64,000 nt of DNA from Nostoc flagelliforme FACHB-838 (lineage in GTDB: Bacteria > Cyanobacteriota > Cyanobacteriia > Cyanobacteriales > Nostocaceae), in contig NZ_JACJSI010000004.1 of NCBI RefSeq assembly GCF_014698065.1, forward strand, positions 62,001-126,000, read 5' to 3'. The translations under genes and the position numbers were made by a program. Below the pieces are notes generated by a model. The model had not been told where the DNA came from. It did not search any database and saw only the letters and a program-made list of their open reading frames with translations. This document shows, piece after piece, positions 37,271 to 44,609 of this stretch (position 1 is its first letter; the number at the start of each line of letters is the position of its first letter).

Positions 37271-38443
37271 ATGAGAATAGCAGTTGCTAAAGAAATTGAA
37301 GTTTGTGAACGTCGTGTGGCATTAATTCCTGACACCGTTGCTCGATTGGTAAAACAAGGTTTAGAAGTTTGGGTAGAAACAGGTGCAGGAGAACGATCAT
37401 TTTTCAGTGATTCTGACTATCAAGGCGCAGGAGCCACAATAATCAGTGATACTGCCAAATTATGGGGCGAAACAGATATTCTGCTGAAAGTAAGTCCACC
37501 GCAAGAACGAGAAGATGGACGCTCAGAAATTGACTTGTTAAAGGAAGGGGCTGTTTTAGTCAGTTTCCTCAATCCTTTGGCAAATCCTGTTGTAGCACAG
37601 CAACTAGCAAATCGGAAAGTCACAGCCTTGAGTATGGAAATGATTCCCCGTACTACCAGGGCGCAAAGTATGGATGCTTTGTCCTCGCAAGCTTCATTAG
37701 CCGGTTATAAAGCAGTATTAATTGCCGCAGCTGCATTACCGAAATATTTCCCGATGTTAACCACAGCCGCAGGCACGATCGCTCCAGCGAAAGTATTTAT
37801 TATGGGCGCTGGTGTAGCCGGATTGCAAGCGATCGCCACCGCTAGACGTTTGGGAGCAGTGGTAGAAGCCTTTGATATTCGTCCCGCCGTCAAAGAAGAA
37901 GTGCAAAGTTTAGGGGCAAAATTCGTTGAAGTCAAATTAGAAGAAGAAACCGTCGCTGCTGGTGGTTACGCCAAGGAAATTTCCGAAGCTAGCAAACAAC
38001 GCACTCAAGAAGTTGTCGCCGAACACGTCAAAAATTCTGATGTGGTGATTACCACCGCCCAAGTTCCTGGGAGACAAGCTCCACGGCTAGTTACAGAAGA
38101 AATGGTGGCACAAATGAAACCAGGTTCAGTGATTGTGGATTTGGCTGCTGAACAAGGTGGTAACTGCGCCTGCACCGAACCCGGTAAAGATATTGTATGG
38201 AACGGTGTGACAATTATCGGCCCCATCAATCTCCCATCATCGATGCCAATTCACGCCAGCCAATTGTATGCCAAGAACGTTACGTCATTGATGCAACTGC
38301 TAATTAAAGACAAAGCTTTGCAGGTTGACTTTAGCGACGACATCGTTGATGCAGCTTGCGTTACCCATGCTGGTGAAATTCGCAATCAACGAGTGCGGGA
38401 TGCTCTACAAGCTTTGAATACTCAACAATCGGCGGTTAATTAG
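37271..38443 (+). CDS. pntA: Proton-translocating transhydrogenase, NAD-binding alpha subunit part 1
   Basis: A 390-residue soluble subunit (domain I) of the NAD(P) transhydrogenase that couples hydride transfer from NADH to NADP+ with proton movement. Motifs: IAVAKEIEVCERRVALIPDT at the start, the MIPRTTRAQSMDALSSQA loop and the Rossmann MGAGVAGLQAIATARRLGA. An in-frame start 12 codons upstream is rejected because AGGAG lies six bases before the chosen ATG. First gene of a three-gene operon. Confidence 0.93.
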   Translation: MRIAVAKEIEVCERRVALIPDTVARLVKQGLEVWVETGAGERSFFSDSDYQGAGATIISDTAKLWGETDILLKVSPPQEREDGRSEIDLLKEGAVLVSFLNPLANPVVAQQLANRKVTALSMEMIPRTTRAQSMDALSSQASLAGYKAVLIAAAALPKYFPMLTTAAGTIAPAKVFIMGAGVAGLQAIATARRLGAVVEAFDIRPAVKEEVQSLGAKFVEVKLEEETVAAGGYAKEISEASKQRTQEVVAEHVKNSDVVITTAQVPGRQAPRLVTEEMVAQMKPGSVIVDLAAEQGGNCACTEPGKDIVWNGVTIIGPINLPSSMPIHASQLYAKNVTSLMQLLIKDKALQVDFSDDIVDAACVTHAGEIRNQRVRDALQALNTQQSAVN

Positions 38444-38526
38444 GGAGATGAGGGAACTGGGGATTAGGGACTAAGGAAGAGTTTTCCCAATGCCCTATGT
38501 CTATTTATACAAGGAGTTTTGATTTC

Positions 38527-38820
38527 ATGACAGAGGCATTACTTGCTGCTTTGTTTGTATTTGTTTTGGCATCTTTTATCGGCTTTGAAGTCATCAACAA
38601 AATCCCACCGACTCTACACACGCCGTTAATGTCAGGCTCAAACGCGATTTCTGGGATTGCAGTACTTGGAGCAATAGTTGCTGCTGGTGCAAAAGACACA
38701 AGTGTGTCAGTAATTCTCGGTTTGATTGCTGTAATACTGGCGACAATCAACGTTGTGGGTGGTTTTTTAGTGACAGACAGAATGTTGCAAATGTTCAAGA
38801 AGAAGGAGATTAAGGCGTGA
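38527..38820 (+). CDS. pntA2: Transhydrogenase alpha subunit part 2 (membrane)
   Basis: A 97-residue protein with three to four hydrophobic helices: LLAALFVFVLASFIGFEVI, then SGIAVLGAIVAAGA and VILGLIAVILATINVVGGF. It corresponds to the membrane half of PntA in bacteria where the alpha chain is split. AAGGAG lies upstream of the ATG at a somewhat long distance; an in-frame start ten codons earlier is less likely. Overlaps pntB by four bases. Confidence 0.92.
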   Translation: MTEALLAALFVFVLASFIGFEVINKIPPTLHTPLMSGSNAISGIAVLGAIVAAGAKDTSVSVILGLIAVILATINVVGGFLVTDRMLQMFKKKEIKA

Positions 38821-40223
38821 GCGACTTTTTACCAACTGGCATTCAGCTGACGTACTTAGTCGCTGCATCATTATTCATTCTGGGCTTGAAAAAGCTGGGA
38901 TCACCTGCTACGGCGAGAAATGGTAATATTGTAGCGGCTGTAGGGATGCTACTGGCGATCGCAGCGACAATGCTCGATCAGCATGTGTTGAACTACCAGA
39001 TGATATTGTTAGGCTTGGCAATTGGATCGGGAATTGGTGCGATCGTTGCCTACAAAGTCCAAATGACTGAAATGCCCCAAATGGTGGGTTTACTCAACGG
39101 TTTGGGTGGTGCAGCTTCGGCATTAGTAGCCGTTGCCGAATTCTGGCGATTATTAGATAGTTCTCAGGCGATACCCCTAGATGTGAACATTTCCATGCTA
39201 TTGGACGTGTTAATCGGTGGTGTTACCTTCACAGGTAGTTTTTTAGCCTTTGCCAAATTGCAAGGTTTAATTAGCGGTTCCCCGATTACATTTCCATTCC
39301 AGCAACCATTTAACCTCTTGCTTTTGGGTGCTTATATAGTAGGTAGTGCTTACTTAATCATCACACCAGATAGCTTACCCATATTCTTGGGAGTGGTTGG
39401 CGTTTCATTGGTGCTGGGTGTGATGTTCGTCATCCCCATTGGTGGCGGCGATATGCCAGTAGTAATCTCGCTGTTGAACTCGTTGTCAGGTGTGGCGGCG
39501 GCGGCGGCTGGATTCGTGGTGATGAACAATATGTTAATCATTGCTGGTGCTTTGGTAGGAGCATCTGGCTTAATCCTCACCGAGATTATGTGTAAGGCGA
39601 TGAACCGCTCCTTATTTAGTGTGCTGTTCAGCGCTTTTGGTACAGGTTCTAGTTCTGGTGGTGGTGCTGCTAGTGGTGGTGCAACCGATCAAAGTGTCCG
39701 CAGCATCGATCCTGAAGAAGGAGCGATGATGTTGGGTTATGCCCGTTCTGTGGTAATTGTGCCAGGTTATGGTATGGCAGTTGCCCAAGCGCAACATAGC
39801 GTCCGGGAATTGTCAGATCAGTTAGAAAAAATGGGCGTTGATGTCAAGTATGCCATTCACCCCGTTGCTGGGAGAATGCCGGGGCACATGAATGTGTTGC
39901 TGGCAGAGGCAAATGTGCCTTATACCCAGTTGTATGACATGGATGATATTAATCCCCAGTTCGATCAAGCGGATGTGGCTTTAATAATTGGGGCAAATGA
40001 TGTAGTAAATCCGGCGGCGCGGAGTGATAAAAATAGCCCGATTTATGGTATGCCGATTTTGGAAGTAGATCGGGCGAAGCAGACGATTGTAATTAAGCGC
40101 GGGATGAGTACGGGTTTTGCCGGTGTAGATAATGAGTTGTTCTACAAGGATAAAACTACGATGCTTTTTGGTAGTGCAAAGGATATGGTGGCGAAGTTGG
40201 TTTCAGAAGTGAAGCAACTTTAA
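38817..40223 (+). CDS. pntB: Transhydrogenase beta subunit
   Basis: A 468-residue subunit with about nine N-terminal membrane helices forming the proton path and a C-terminal NADP-binding domain III (about residues 285-468: VIVPGYGMAVAQAQHSVREL, then HPVAGRMPGHMNVLLAEA and LIIGANDVVNPAA). The GTG start is coupled to pntA2 through a GTGA overlap, with a GGAG ribosome site. A serine/glycine-rich linker (GSSSGGGAASGG) joins the two parts. Confidence 0.95.
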   Translation: MSDFLPTGIQLTYLVAASLFILGLKKLGSPATARNGNIVAAVGMLLAIAATMLDQHVLNYQMILLGLAIGSGIGAIVAYKVQMTEMPQMVGLLNGLGGAASALVAVAEFWRLLDSSQAIPLDVNISMLLDVLIGGVTFTGSFLAFAKLQGLISGSPITFPFQQPFNLLLLGAYIVGSAYLIITPDSLPIFLGVVGVSLVLGVMFVIPIGGGDMPVVISLLNSLSGVAAAAAGFVVMNNMLIIAGALVGASGLILTEIMCKAMNRSLFSVLFSAFGTGSSSGGGAASGGATDQSVRSIDPEEGAMMLGYARSVVIVPGYGMAVAQAQHSVRELSDQLEKMGVDVKYAIHPVAGRMPGHMNVLLAEANVPYTQLYDMDDINPQFDQADVALIIGANDVVNPAARSDKNSPIYGMPILEVDRAKQTIVIKRGMSTGFAGVDNELFYKDKTTMLFGSAKDMVAKLVSEVKQL

Positions 40224-40276
40224 CGAACCGCAGAGGCGCGAAGGGCGCGAAGTAAAGAAAGAATGTAGAGAGTTAG

Positions 40277-40316
40277 CTTGCCTTGGGAGTGTGATGCTTC
40301 TGAGGCAAGTTTTTTT
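40277..40316 (+). terminator. Intrinsic terminator of the pnt operon
   Basis: CTTGCCT (40277-40283) pairs with AGGCAAG (40303-40309), directly followed by seven T. Textbook form for the plus strand. Confidence 0.85.
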
Positions 40317-40342
40317 AATGAATGGAGCTAGTTTTCTCAAAT

Positions 40343-41017
40343 TTAACTGGATCTATCTAACCAGATCCGAAGTTCATCGTACAATTTTTGTACCAGATTA
40401 GTTCGGGAATCTGAAGTACAAACCTTATTATCACTCTCAATAGTTTGACTATTAGAAGTAGCTAGTGATAGTTGTGATTTTATCTGTGCTTGATTAGCAC
40501 CTACGGTATATGGCTCTAGAGTTTGATAATTCAAACAGTCATCTGAAGTATTTTCTGGCAAAGTAAAAGGTTCTGAGGGAATAGCAGCGTTAGGAGTACT
40601 GTAGTCCCAAAAATCATAGTAATGCTTTACAAGCTGTTTGTGAATTTCTTCAAGATTTCCCTCAGTTACTATAATATCTTCAGTCACTACAACATCTGGC
40701 ATTATTTCTTTCAAAACAATACCCTCTATTAAACGTATTTCTCTTCCAAATGAATCTTTTAAAATTCCATTTCCTGCAATACCTGTATCTTGCACAGTTG
40801 CTTCGATAACCCGAAAAACCAGAGTAAGACTCTCAAGTTTAGGGTGGTCAATTTTACGATATAGGGCAGAACCTTTTTGAGTCAAATCCCCTCCTGCGGC
40901 CTTAGCAAGTACGCTAGATGTACCAGATTGACACATGAAGTTAGGAGCTACAACTGTCCTGTAGTCAAGATATTGATTACGGCTTACCAAGAACCCCCAA
41001 GCTTGAATACTTTTCAT
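40343..41017 (-). CDS. Unknown protein, partner of the GTPase gene
   Basis: A 224-residue soluble protein that I do not recognise. The N-terminal 150 residues look like a folded domain (IQAWGFLVSRNQYLDYRTVV, a mid strand ESLTLVFRVIEATV, then SFGREIRLIEGIVLKEIM). A flexible Ser/Thr/Gln-rich stretch covers about 150-205, and a short C-terminal helix ends LRIWLDRSS. No membrane segment or signal. It overlaps the upstream GTPase gene by four bases (ATGA), so the two proteins are made together and may form one system. The gene reads into the pnt terminator region from the other side. Confidence 0.7.
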   Translation of the reverse strand: MKSIQAWGFLVSRNQYLDYRTVVAPNFMCQSGTSSVLAKAAGGDLTQKGSALYRKIDHPKLESLTLVFRVIEATVQDTGIAGNGILKDSFGREIRLIEGIVLKEIMPDVVVTEDIIVTEGNLEEIHKQLVKHYYDFWDYSTPNAAIPSEPFTLPENTSDDCLNYQTLEPYTVGANQAQIKSQLSLATSNSQTIESDNKVCTSDSRTNLVQKLYDELRIWLDRSS

Positions 41018-42159
41018 AGTAAAGTAATATCCGATTCTGGAAAAGTATGATCGAGTTTATTTCTGATAGATAAGAAGCAATTGATTACATGCTTGAGCGC
41101 AGTTTCTTCATCAGACACTGCCTTAAGGGATGCTGCTTGTTCACGACGAAGTTCATCAGTTTTTTTGACTGCTGCCTCTTGTTTCTTCTGTGCTGGTTCT
41201 TCAGCATACTCAATCATTTTTTTTAAAATGTCTTCGGCAAATTGATACTTTTTAGGCAAAAGTTGCTGTATGTTTTGTAGAATTTTTAGTCCCCCACCAA
41301 AAACTTGACCTAATTTATCCCAAAAACTCAGGTCTGCTTTATCTTCAAGTGGTTTACTAAGTTCTTCTTCCTTCTTTCTCATAAGTTCCTCTAACTGGCT
41401 TTGTATCATATCTGGCAAAATACAAGCTAAAGGTACTTCTACATGAAATGGTTGCGGTAACTCCCCAGTTATTGCCATACTGCCATCTGGTTGCAATTTA
41501 GCAAAACCCATACCTACTGCACTTACTGGAATTAAGCGCACTGGTGTACCCTTTTTGTTACGCACTTTGACGAGATTGCTAAATTCCTCAATTTGTAGCA
41601 GGCGATCGCGTATTTGCTCTAATGTAAAGTTTCCTTGTACAATATCCCACTTACTAATAACAAAGTGAATTGGTTTATCATTATTCTGCATTACATGAAG
41701 CATATTGGGTAAATCGTTTATAGCCCAAAGTTTTCCTAGCTTTTCGTTACGCATTAATGCAGAAAGCCTTTGACCATCTAACAATCCCAGCATAGTTTCA
41801 GCTTCTTTAAGCTTGCTCTCAAATGCAGCGTCTTCTTCTTCCATTTCATCTGTTAGCCTGCCACCAGCATAATCCAAATAGGCAAATTTGCAAGCTGAGT
41901 AAATTGGCAGGTTTTCTGTCTGAACACGACAAGTGAAAGTCCATTCTGATATTTCGCTATATGTTGTCCCTTTTGGCCATTTCTCATCAACAGCAATTTG
42001 TGTATAGATGTTGTTCAGTCGCTTTCTTTTTTCTGCTCCATCAATTTCTAAAAAGAAGCCATGCTCTCCCTGCGTGGATAGCTTCTTATACATACTTGCC
42101 AAAAAGACTGTCTTGCCAGATCCAGATGGGCCTAGCATAATTACTGTGTAAGTATTCAA
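41014..42159 (-). CDS. TRAFAC-like GTPase (double-GTPase-2 type?)
   Basis: A 381-residue protein with a P-loop GTPase core: G1 GPSGSGKT at 10-17, a DxxG-type G3 in LDYAGG (D96-G99) and a G4-like SKWD (169-172) in place of NKxD. The segment after G1, VFLASMYKKL, fits the double-GTPase (DO-GTPase2) family that I remember from surveys of bacterial conflict systems; that is inference. The C-terminal 120 residues are charged helices, likely coiled coil (EELMRKKEEELSK, AQKKQEAAVKKTDELRREQ). No membrane helix. First gene of a two-gene operon. Confidence 0.75.
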   Translation of the reverse strand: MNTYTVIMLGPSGSGKTVFLASMYKKLSTQGEHGFFLEIDGAEKRKRLNNIYTQIAVDEKWPKGTTYSEISEWTFTCRVQTENLPIYSACKFAYLDYAGGRLTDEMEEEDAAFESKLKEAETMLGLLDGQRLSALMRNEKLGKLWAINDLPNMLHVMQNNDKPIHFVISKWDIVQGNFTLEQIRDRLLQIEEFSNLVKVRNKKGTPVRLIPVSAVGMGFAKLQPDGSMAITGELPQPFHVEVPLACILPDMIQSQLEELMRKKEEELSKPLEDKADLSFWDKLGQVFGGGLKILQNIQQLLPKKYQFAEDILKKMIEYAEEPAQKKQEAAVKKTDELRREQAASLKAVSDEETALKHVINCFLSIRNKLDHTFPESDITLL

Positions 42160-42344
42160 GACTATCTCCAGTTAGATAAGTGCTTTTTATTGATTGACAA
42201 AATAATCTCGAAGCTTTACCTAGTAGCTAAATAAAGATATTATTGTCAGCCATGAACCATTTTGGGTCAGACAAGGGCAAAATGCCTCAGCAATTTTACT
42301 TAGTAATAATAGAGTGTAACCATACTAAATCTTATGTGACTAGA
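42160..42344. other. Upstream region of the GTPase operon
   Basis: AT-rich, with no gene seen. It should hold the promoter of the leftward GTPase operon. It merges to the right into a repeat block. Confidence 0.35.
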
Positions 42345-42597
42345 AAAGAGTGATCGCTCTCTTCATCCTCTGTGTTCTCTGCGCCTCTGTGGTTCGTTAA
42401 AAAGTGCGATCACAAAATCTCCACACTGCGATCACTTTCTTCCGATTCTGTATTCTCTGAGCCTCTGTGATTCGTTAAACAAGGCGATCGCCTGAAAAAT
42501 CTCCACACTGCGTAGGCGTTCGCGTAGCGTCTCTTAGAGAATCCCGCCAAAGGCATCGCCTGCAAAATCTCCACCGTGCGATCGCTTGGTTCATTTT
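42345..42597. repeat. Repeat block (CTCTGCGCCTCTGTGG units and palindromes)
   Basis: Two copies of a TGTGTTCTCTGCGCCTCTGT-type unit, each followed by GTTCGTTAAA, at about 42368-42402 and 42444-42480. Next come HIP1 sites and a GCGTAGGCGTTCGCGTAGCG palindromic repeat near 42510-42535. A leftward 67-codon frame here is repeat-encoded and not called. Confidence 0.6.
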
Positions 42598-43047
42598 CTA
42601 AATTTCTTGCCATTCTCTAGCATCAATAAAAATAGATAGATGTTTTTTATTGCTTGTGGCAATAATAACCTCATGCCCATAATTAGCAACTAAAATAGAT
42701 TGAGATGCCAAAATTACATCACCATCTAAAGCTTTATTATCTGCTGTCGATTTACCTTGATTTCTGACTTGTGCCCATAACTCTGCTGCTTTCAACATCA
42801 CTTCTGTTGTAATAGGAAGATAAATAATTTCTGACTTTAGTTGATTAAGTTTTCTAATTCCTGATAATTTATTTGCCCTTAATAATTCCCGTCTAATTTC
42901 ATAATCTATAATTTCTGGTAAAATTACTTCATATCCTCTCTCAAATAGCGTATAAAACCATTCTTGACATTGCGCAGCTAGAGGCGTTGCTTTTGGATTA
43001 GTAATTAATCCTACTGGTGCAGAATCTAAGATAATAACCTTACTCAT
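42598..43047 (-). CDS. PIN-domain toxin (VapC-like)
   Basis: A 149-residue PIN nuclease. Candidate acidic metal ligands are D8 (VIILDSAPVG), E45 or E50 (LPEIIDYEIRRE), and D108 with D110 (ALDGDVILA). PIN toxins cleave specific RNAs. The upstream small gene on the same strand ends six bases before it and is the likely antitoxin. All acidic positions look intact. Confidence 0.8.
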   Translation of the reverse strand: MSKVIILDSAPVGLITNPKATPLAAQCQEWFYTLFERGYEVILPEIIDYEIRRELLRANKLSGIRKLNQLKSEIIYLPITTEVMLKAAELWAQVRNQGKSTADNKALDGDVILASQSILVANYGHEVIIATSNKKHLSIFIDAREWQEI

Positions 43048-43053
43048 CCTATT

Positions 43054-43380
43054 TTAAATAGAAATACCTTTCATAGATTCAATAATTTCTAAAATTTGTT
43101 GTTGTTCTTCTTGTTCATCTAACTCATTCCATGACTCAAATATTTTTTTGATGTTTGTTTTCCTTTCTTGTTGTTTGACGGCATCACTCTGATTAATTTC
43201 ATGAATAGCATCTTCCCAGTTATTTAATAATGTCTGTTTCATCGTCACGCTTTGACGAAATAGACGGACAATTTGTAGTAATTCTGGTACATATTCTTCT
43301 GGAGTTTGTTGAATTTCTAATAAGAGTTCAGCGCGGGGTGTAGTTGATGATTGTGCTGTGATCGGTTGATTATTGCTCAT
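43054..43380 (-). CDS. Probable antitoxin of the PIN toxin
   Basis: A 108-residue, acidic, helical protein (TPRAELLLEIQQTPEEYVPE, then a Glu/Gln-rich C-terminus ELDEQEEQQQILEIIESM). The first part resembles short antitoxin-like proteins that precede PIN genes in cyanobacteria. I cannot name the family. Pairing with the PIN gene is inferred from order and spacing. Confidence 0.6.
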   Translation of the reverse strand: MSNNQPITAQSSTTPRAELLLEIQQTPEEYVPELLQIVRLFRQSVTMKQTLLNNWEDAIHEINQSDAVKQQERKTNIKKIFESWNELDEQEEQQQILEIIESMKGISI

Positions 43381-43539
43381 AAATACCTTGTAAGTAGATA
43401 AGTTAAAAACACGAGTAGATATTAATCAGTTTTAGCACTAGTAGTTATATTATATTTTAGCGTGAATAGCTATTTTAGTTTACTGAGAACGTCCCGACCC
43501 TTACATGGTATTCAACCGATCAAGAATCGGTTCCTAATC

Positions 43540-43760
43540 GAGTGTGCCTATTGCGTGAGATAAAAAAGCGATCGCTTGCTTTTTCTTGAAATGCTTAGGC
43601 AAAGCCCGCCGTAGGCATCGCCTTCTGTGTTCTCTGCGTCTCTGTGGTTCGTTAAAAATAGCGATCGCTTGCTTTTTCTTGAAATGCGATCGCCTAATTT
43701 CACTTTTATAACAAATGCGATACTCCTGCGAAGTCACTTCGCGATCGCATTAATCTTTCA
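43540..43760. repeat. Repeat block with HIP1 sites and CTCTGTGG unit
   Basis: Holds a GCGATCGCTTGCTTTTTCTT block twice (near 43568 and 43661), a CTCTGCGTCTCTGTGGTTCG unit between them, and a CCCGCCGTAGGCATCGCC palindrome fragment. No gene. It separates the PIN pair from the ParDE pair. Confidence 0.6.
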
Positions 43761-43841
43761 GTTGAAAACTGAGTCGTATTCCTTCGTCAAGTCAATTAAC
43801 GATAAAATTTGCATATAGTCAAGTTAATAGAGTTATTTAGA

Positions 43842-44096
43842 ATGAATATTTCCCTCAAACCTGAGCATGAGCAGTTTATTCAATCCCAAATTAAAGCTGG
43901 GAGATATGCTAATGCAGAAGAAGTTATGAACGAAGCATTCAAATTGTTACAAGCACGAGAACAACGTTTGGAAGAACTTCGGCAAAAAATAGTGATTGGA
44001 AAGGAACAAATTGCTAGAGGAGAGGTTATAGATGGTGAGATAGTATTTGCTCAACTACAAGAAAAAATCAATCAAATTGCTGAGTCTCAAAAATGA
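43842..44096 (+). CDS. parD: ParD-family antitoxin
   Basis: An 84-residue protein: NISLKPEHEQFIQSQIKAGR, then YANAEEVMNEAFKLL, the ribbon-helix-helix start typical of ParD/CopG antitoxins. The C-terminal half is charged and would wrap the toxin. The frame is open 11 codons further upstream but the ATG before NISLKP fits the family. Overlaps parE by four bases. Confidence 0.85.
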   Translation: MNISLKPEHEQFIQSQIKAGRYANAEEVMNEAFKLLQAREQRLEELRQKIVIGKEQIARGEVIDGEIVFAQLQEKINQIAESQK

Positions 44097-44392
44097 GCAA
44101 CTATTCTTTTTCTGATGAAGCAGTCAAAGATTTAAATACTATTTGTGAATATATTGCCCAGACTAGCCCCAGCGCTGCTAGTAAACTTTTTGATGCTATT
44201 CGCCAGAAATGCAAATTAGTTGCTGGATTTCCCAACATGGGAAAGAGTTATGAGCAATTATCTACGAATATACGAGGATTTAACATTGAAGAATATATCA
44301 TCTTCTACTATCCCAGAGAAGATGGAATTGATATTGCCTGTGTCATCAATGGATATAGAGATTTGGAGTCACTATTTTTAGAATTAAAGTGA
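44093..44392 (+). CDS. parE: ParE/RelE-family toxin
   Basis: A 99-residue RelE/ParE-fold toxin: FSDEAVKDLNTICEYIAQ, FPNMGKSYEQLSTNIRGF, then YIIFYYPREDGIDIACVINGYRDLE, with the usual conserved Arg and hydrophobic strands. ParE toxins poison DNA gyrase; RelE types cleave mRNA at the ribosome. The parD overlap supports a complete module. Confidence 0.85.
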   Translation: MSNYSFSDEAVKDLNTICEYIAQTSPSAASKLFDAIRQKCKLVAGFPNMGKSYEQLSTNIRGFNIEEYIIFYYPREDGIDIACVINGYRDLESLFLELK

Positions 44393-44419
44393 AATAGCCA
44401 TAGCCTAATTGCACCTTCA

Positions 44420-44590
44420 CAATAAAAAGCGATCGCATAACCTACGTCATTGGAAATGCGATCGCCCTCTTCTTTCTCTGTGTTCTCTGCGCCTCTGTGG
44501 TTCGTTAAAAAGAGCGTAGGCGAACGCGAGTGCGTCTCGTAGAGAAGCCCGCCCTTGCTACGCGTAGCGTCTTTAAAAGTTGGCATCGCC
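44420..44590. repeat. Repeat block after parE
   Basis: A TGTGTTCTCTGCGCCTCTGT unit followed by GGTTCGTTAAAAA, HIP1 sites and a long palindromic repeat (GCGTAGGCGAACGCGAGTGC, GTCTCGTAGAGAAGCCCGCC, CTACGCGTAGCG). Third block of this kind around the toxin-antitoxin genes. Confidence 0.6.
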
Positions 44591-44609
44591 TAGTTTCTTT
44601 CTTAACTAA

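Noticed and set aside
42410-42613. 67-codon leftward frame beside the PIN toxin, and similar frames at 43534-43737 and 44308-44586
   Set aside because: They are translations of the repeat blocks (repeated AVWRF/AENTE-like strings) and not genes.
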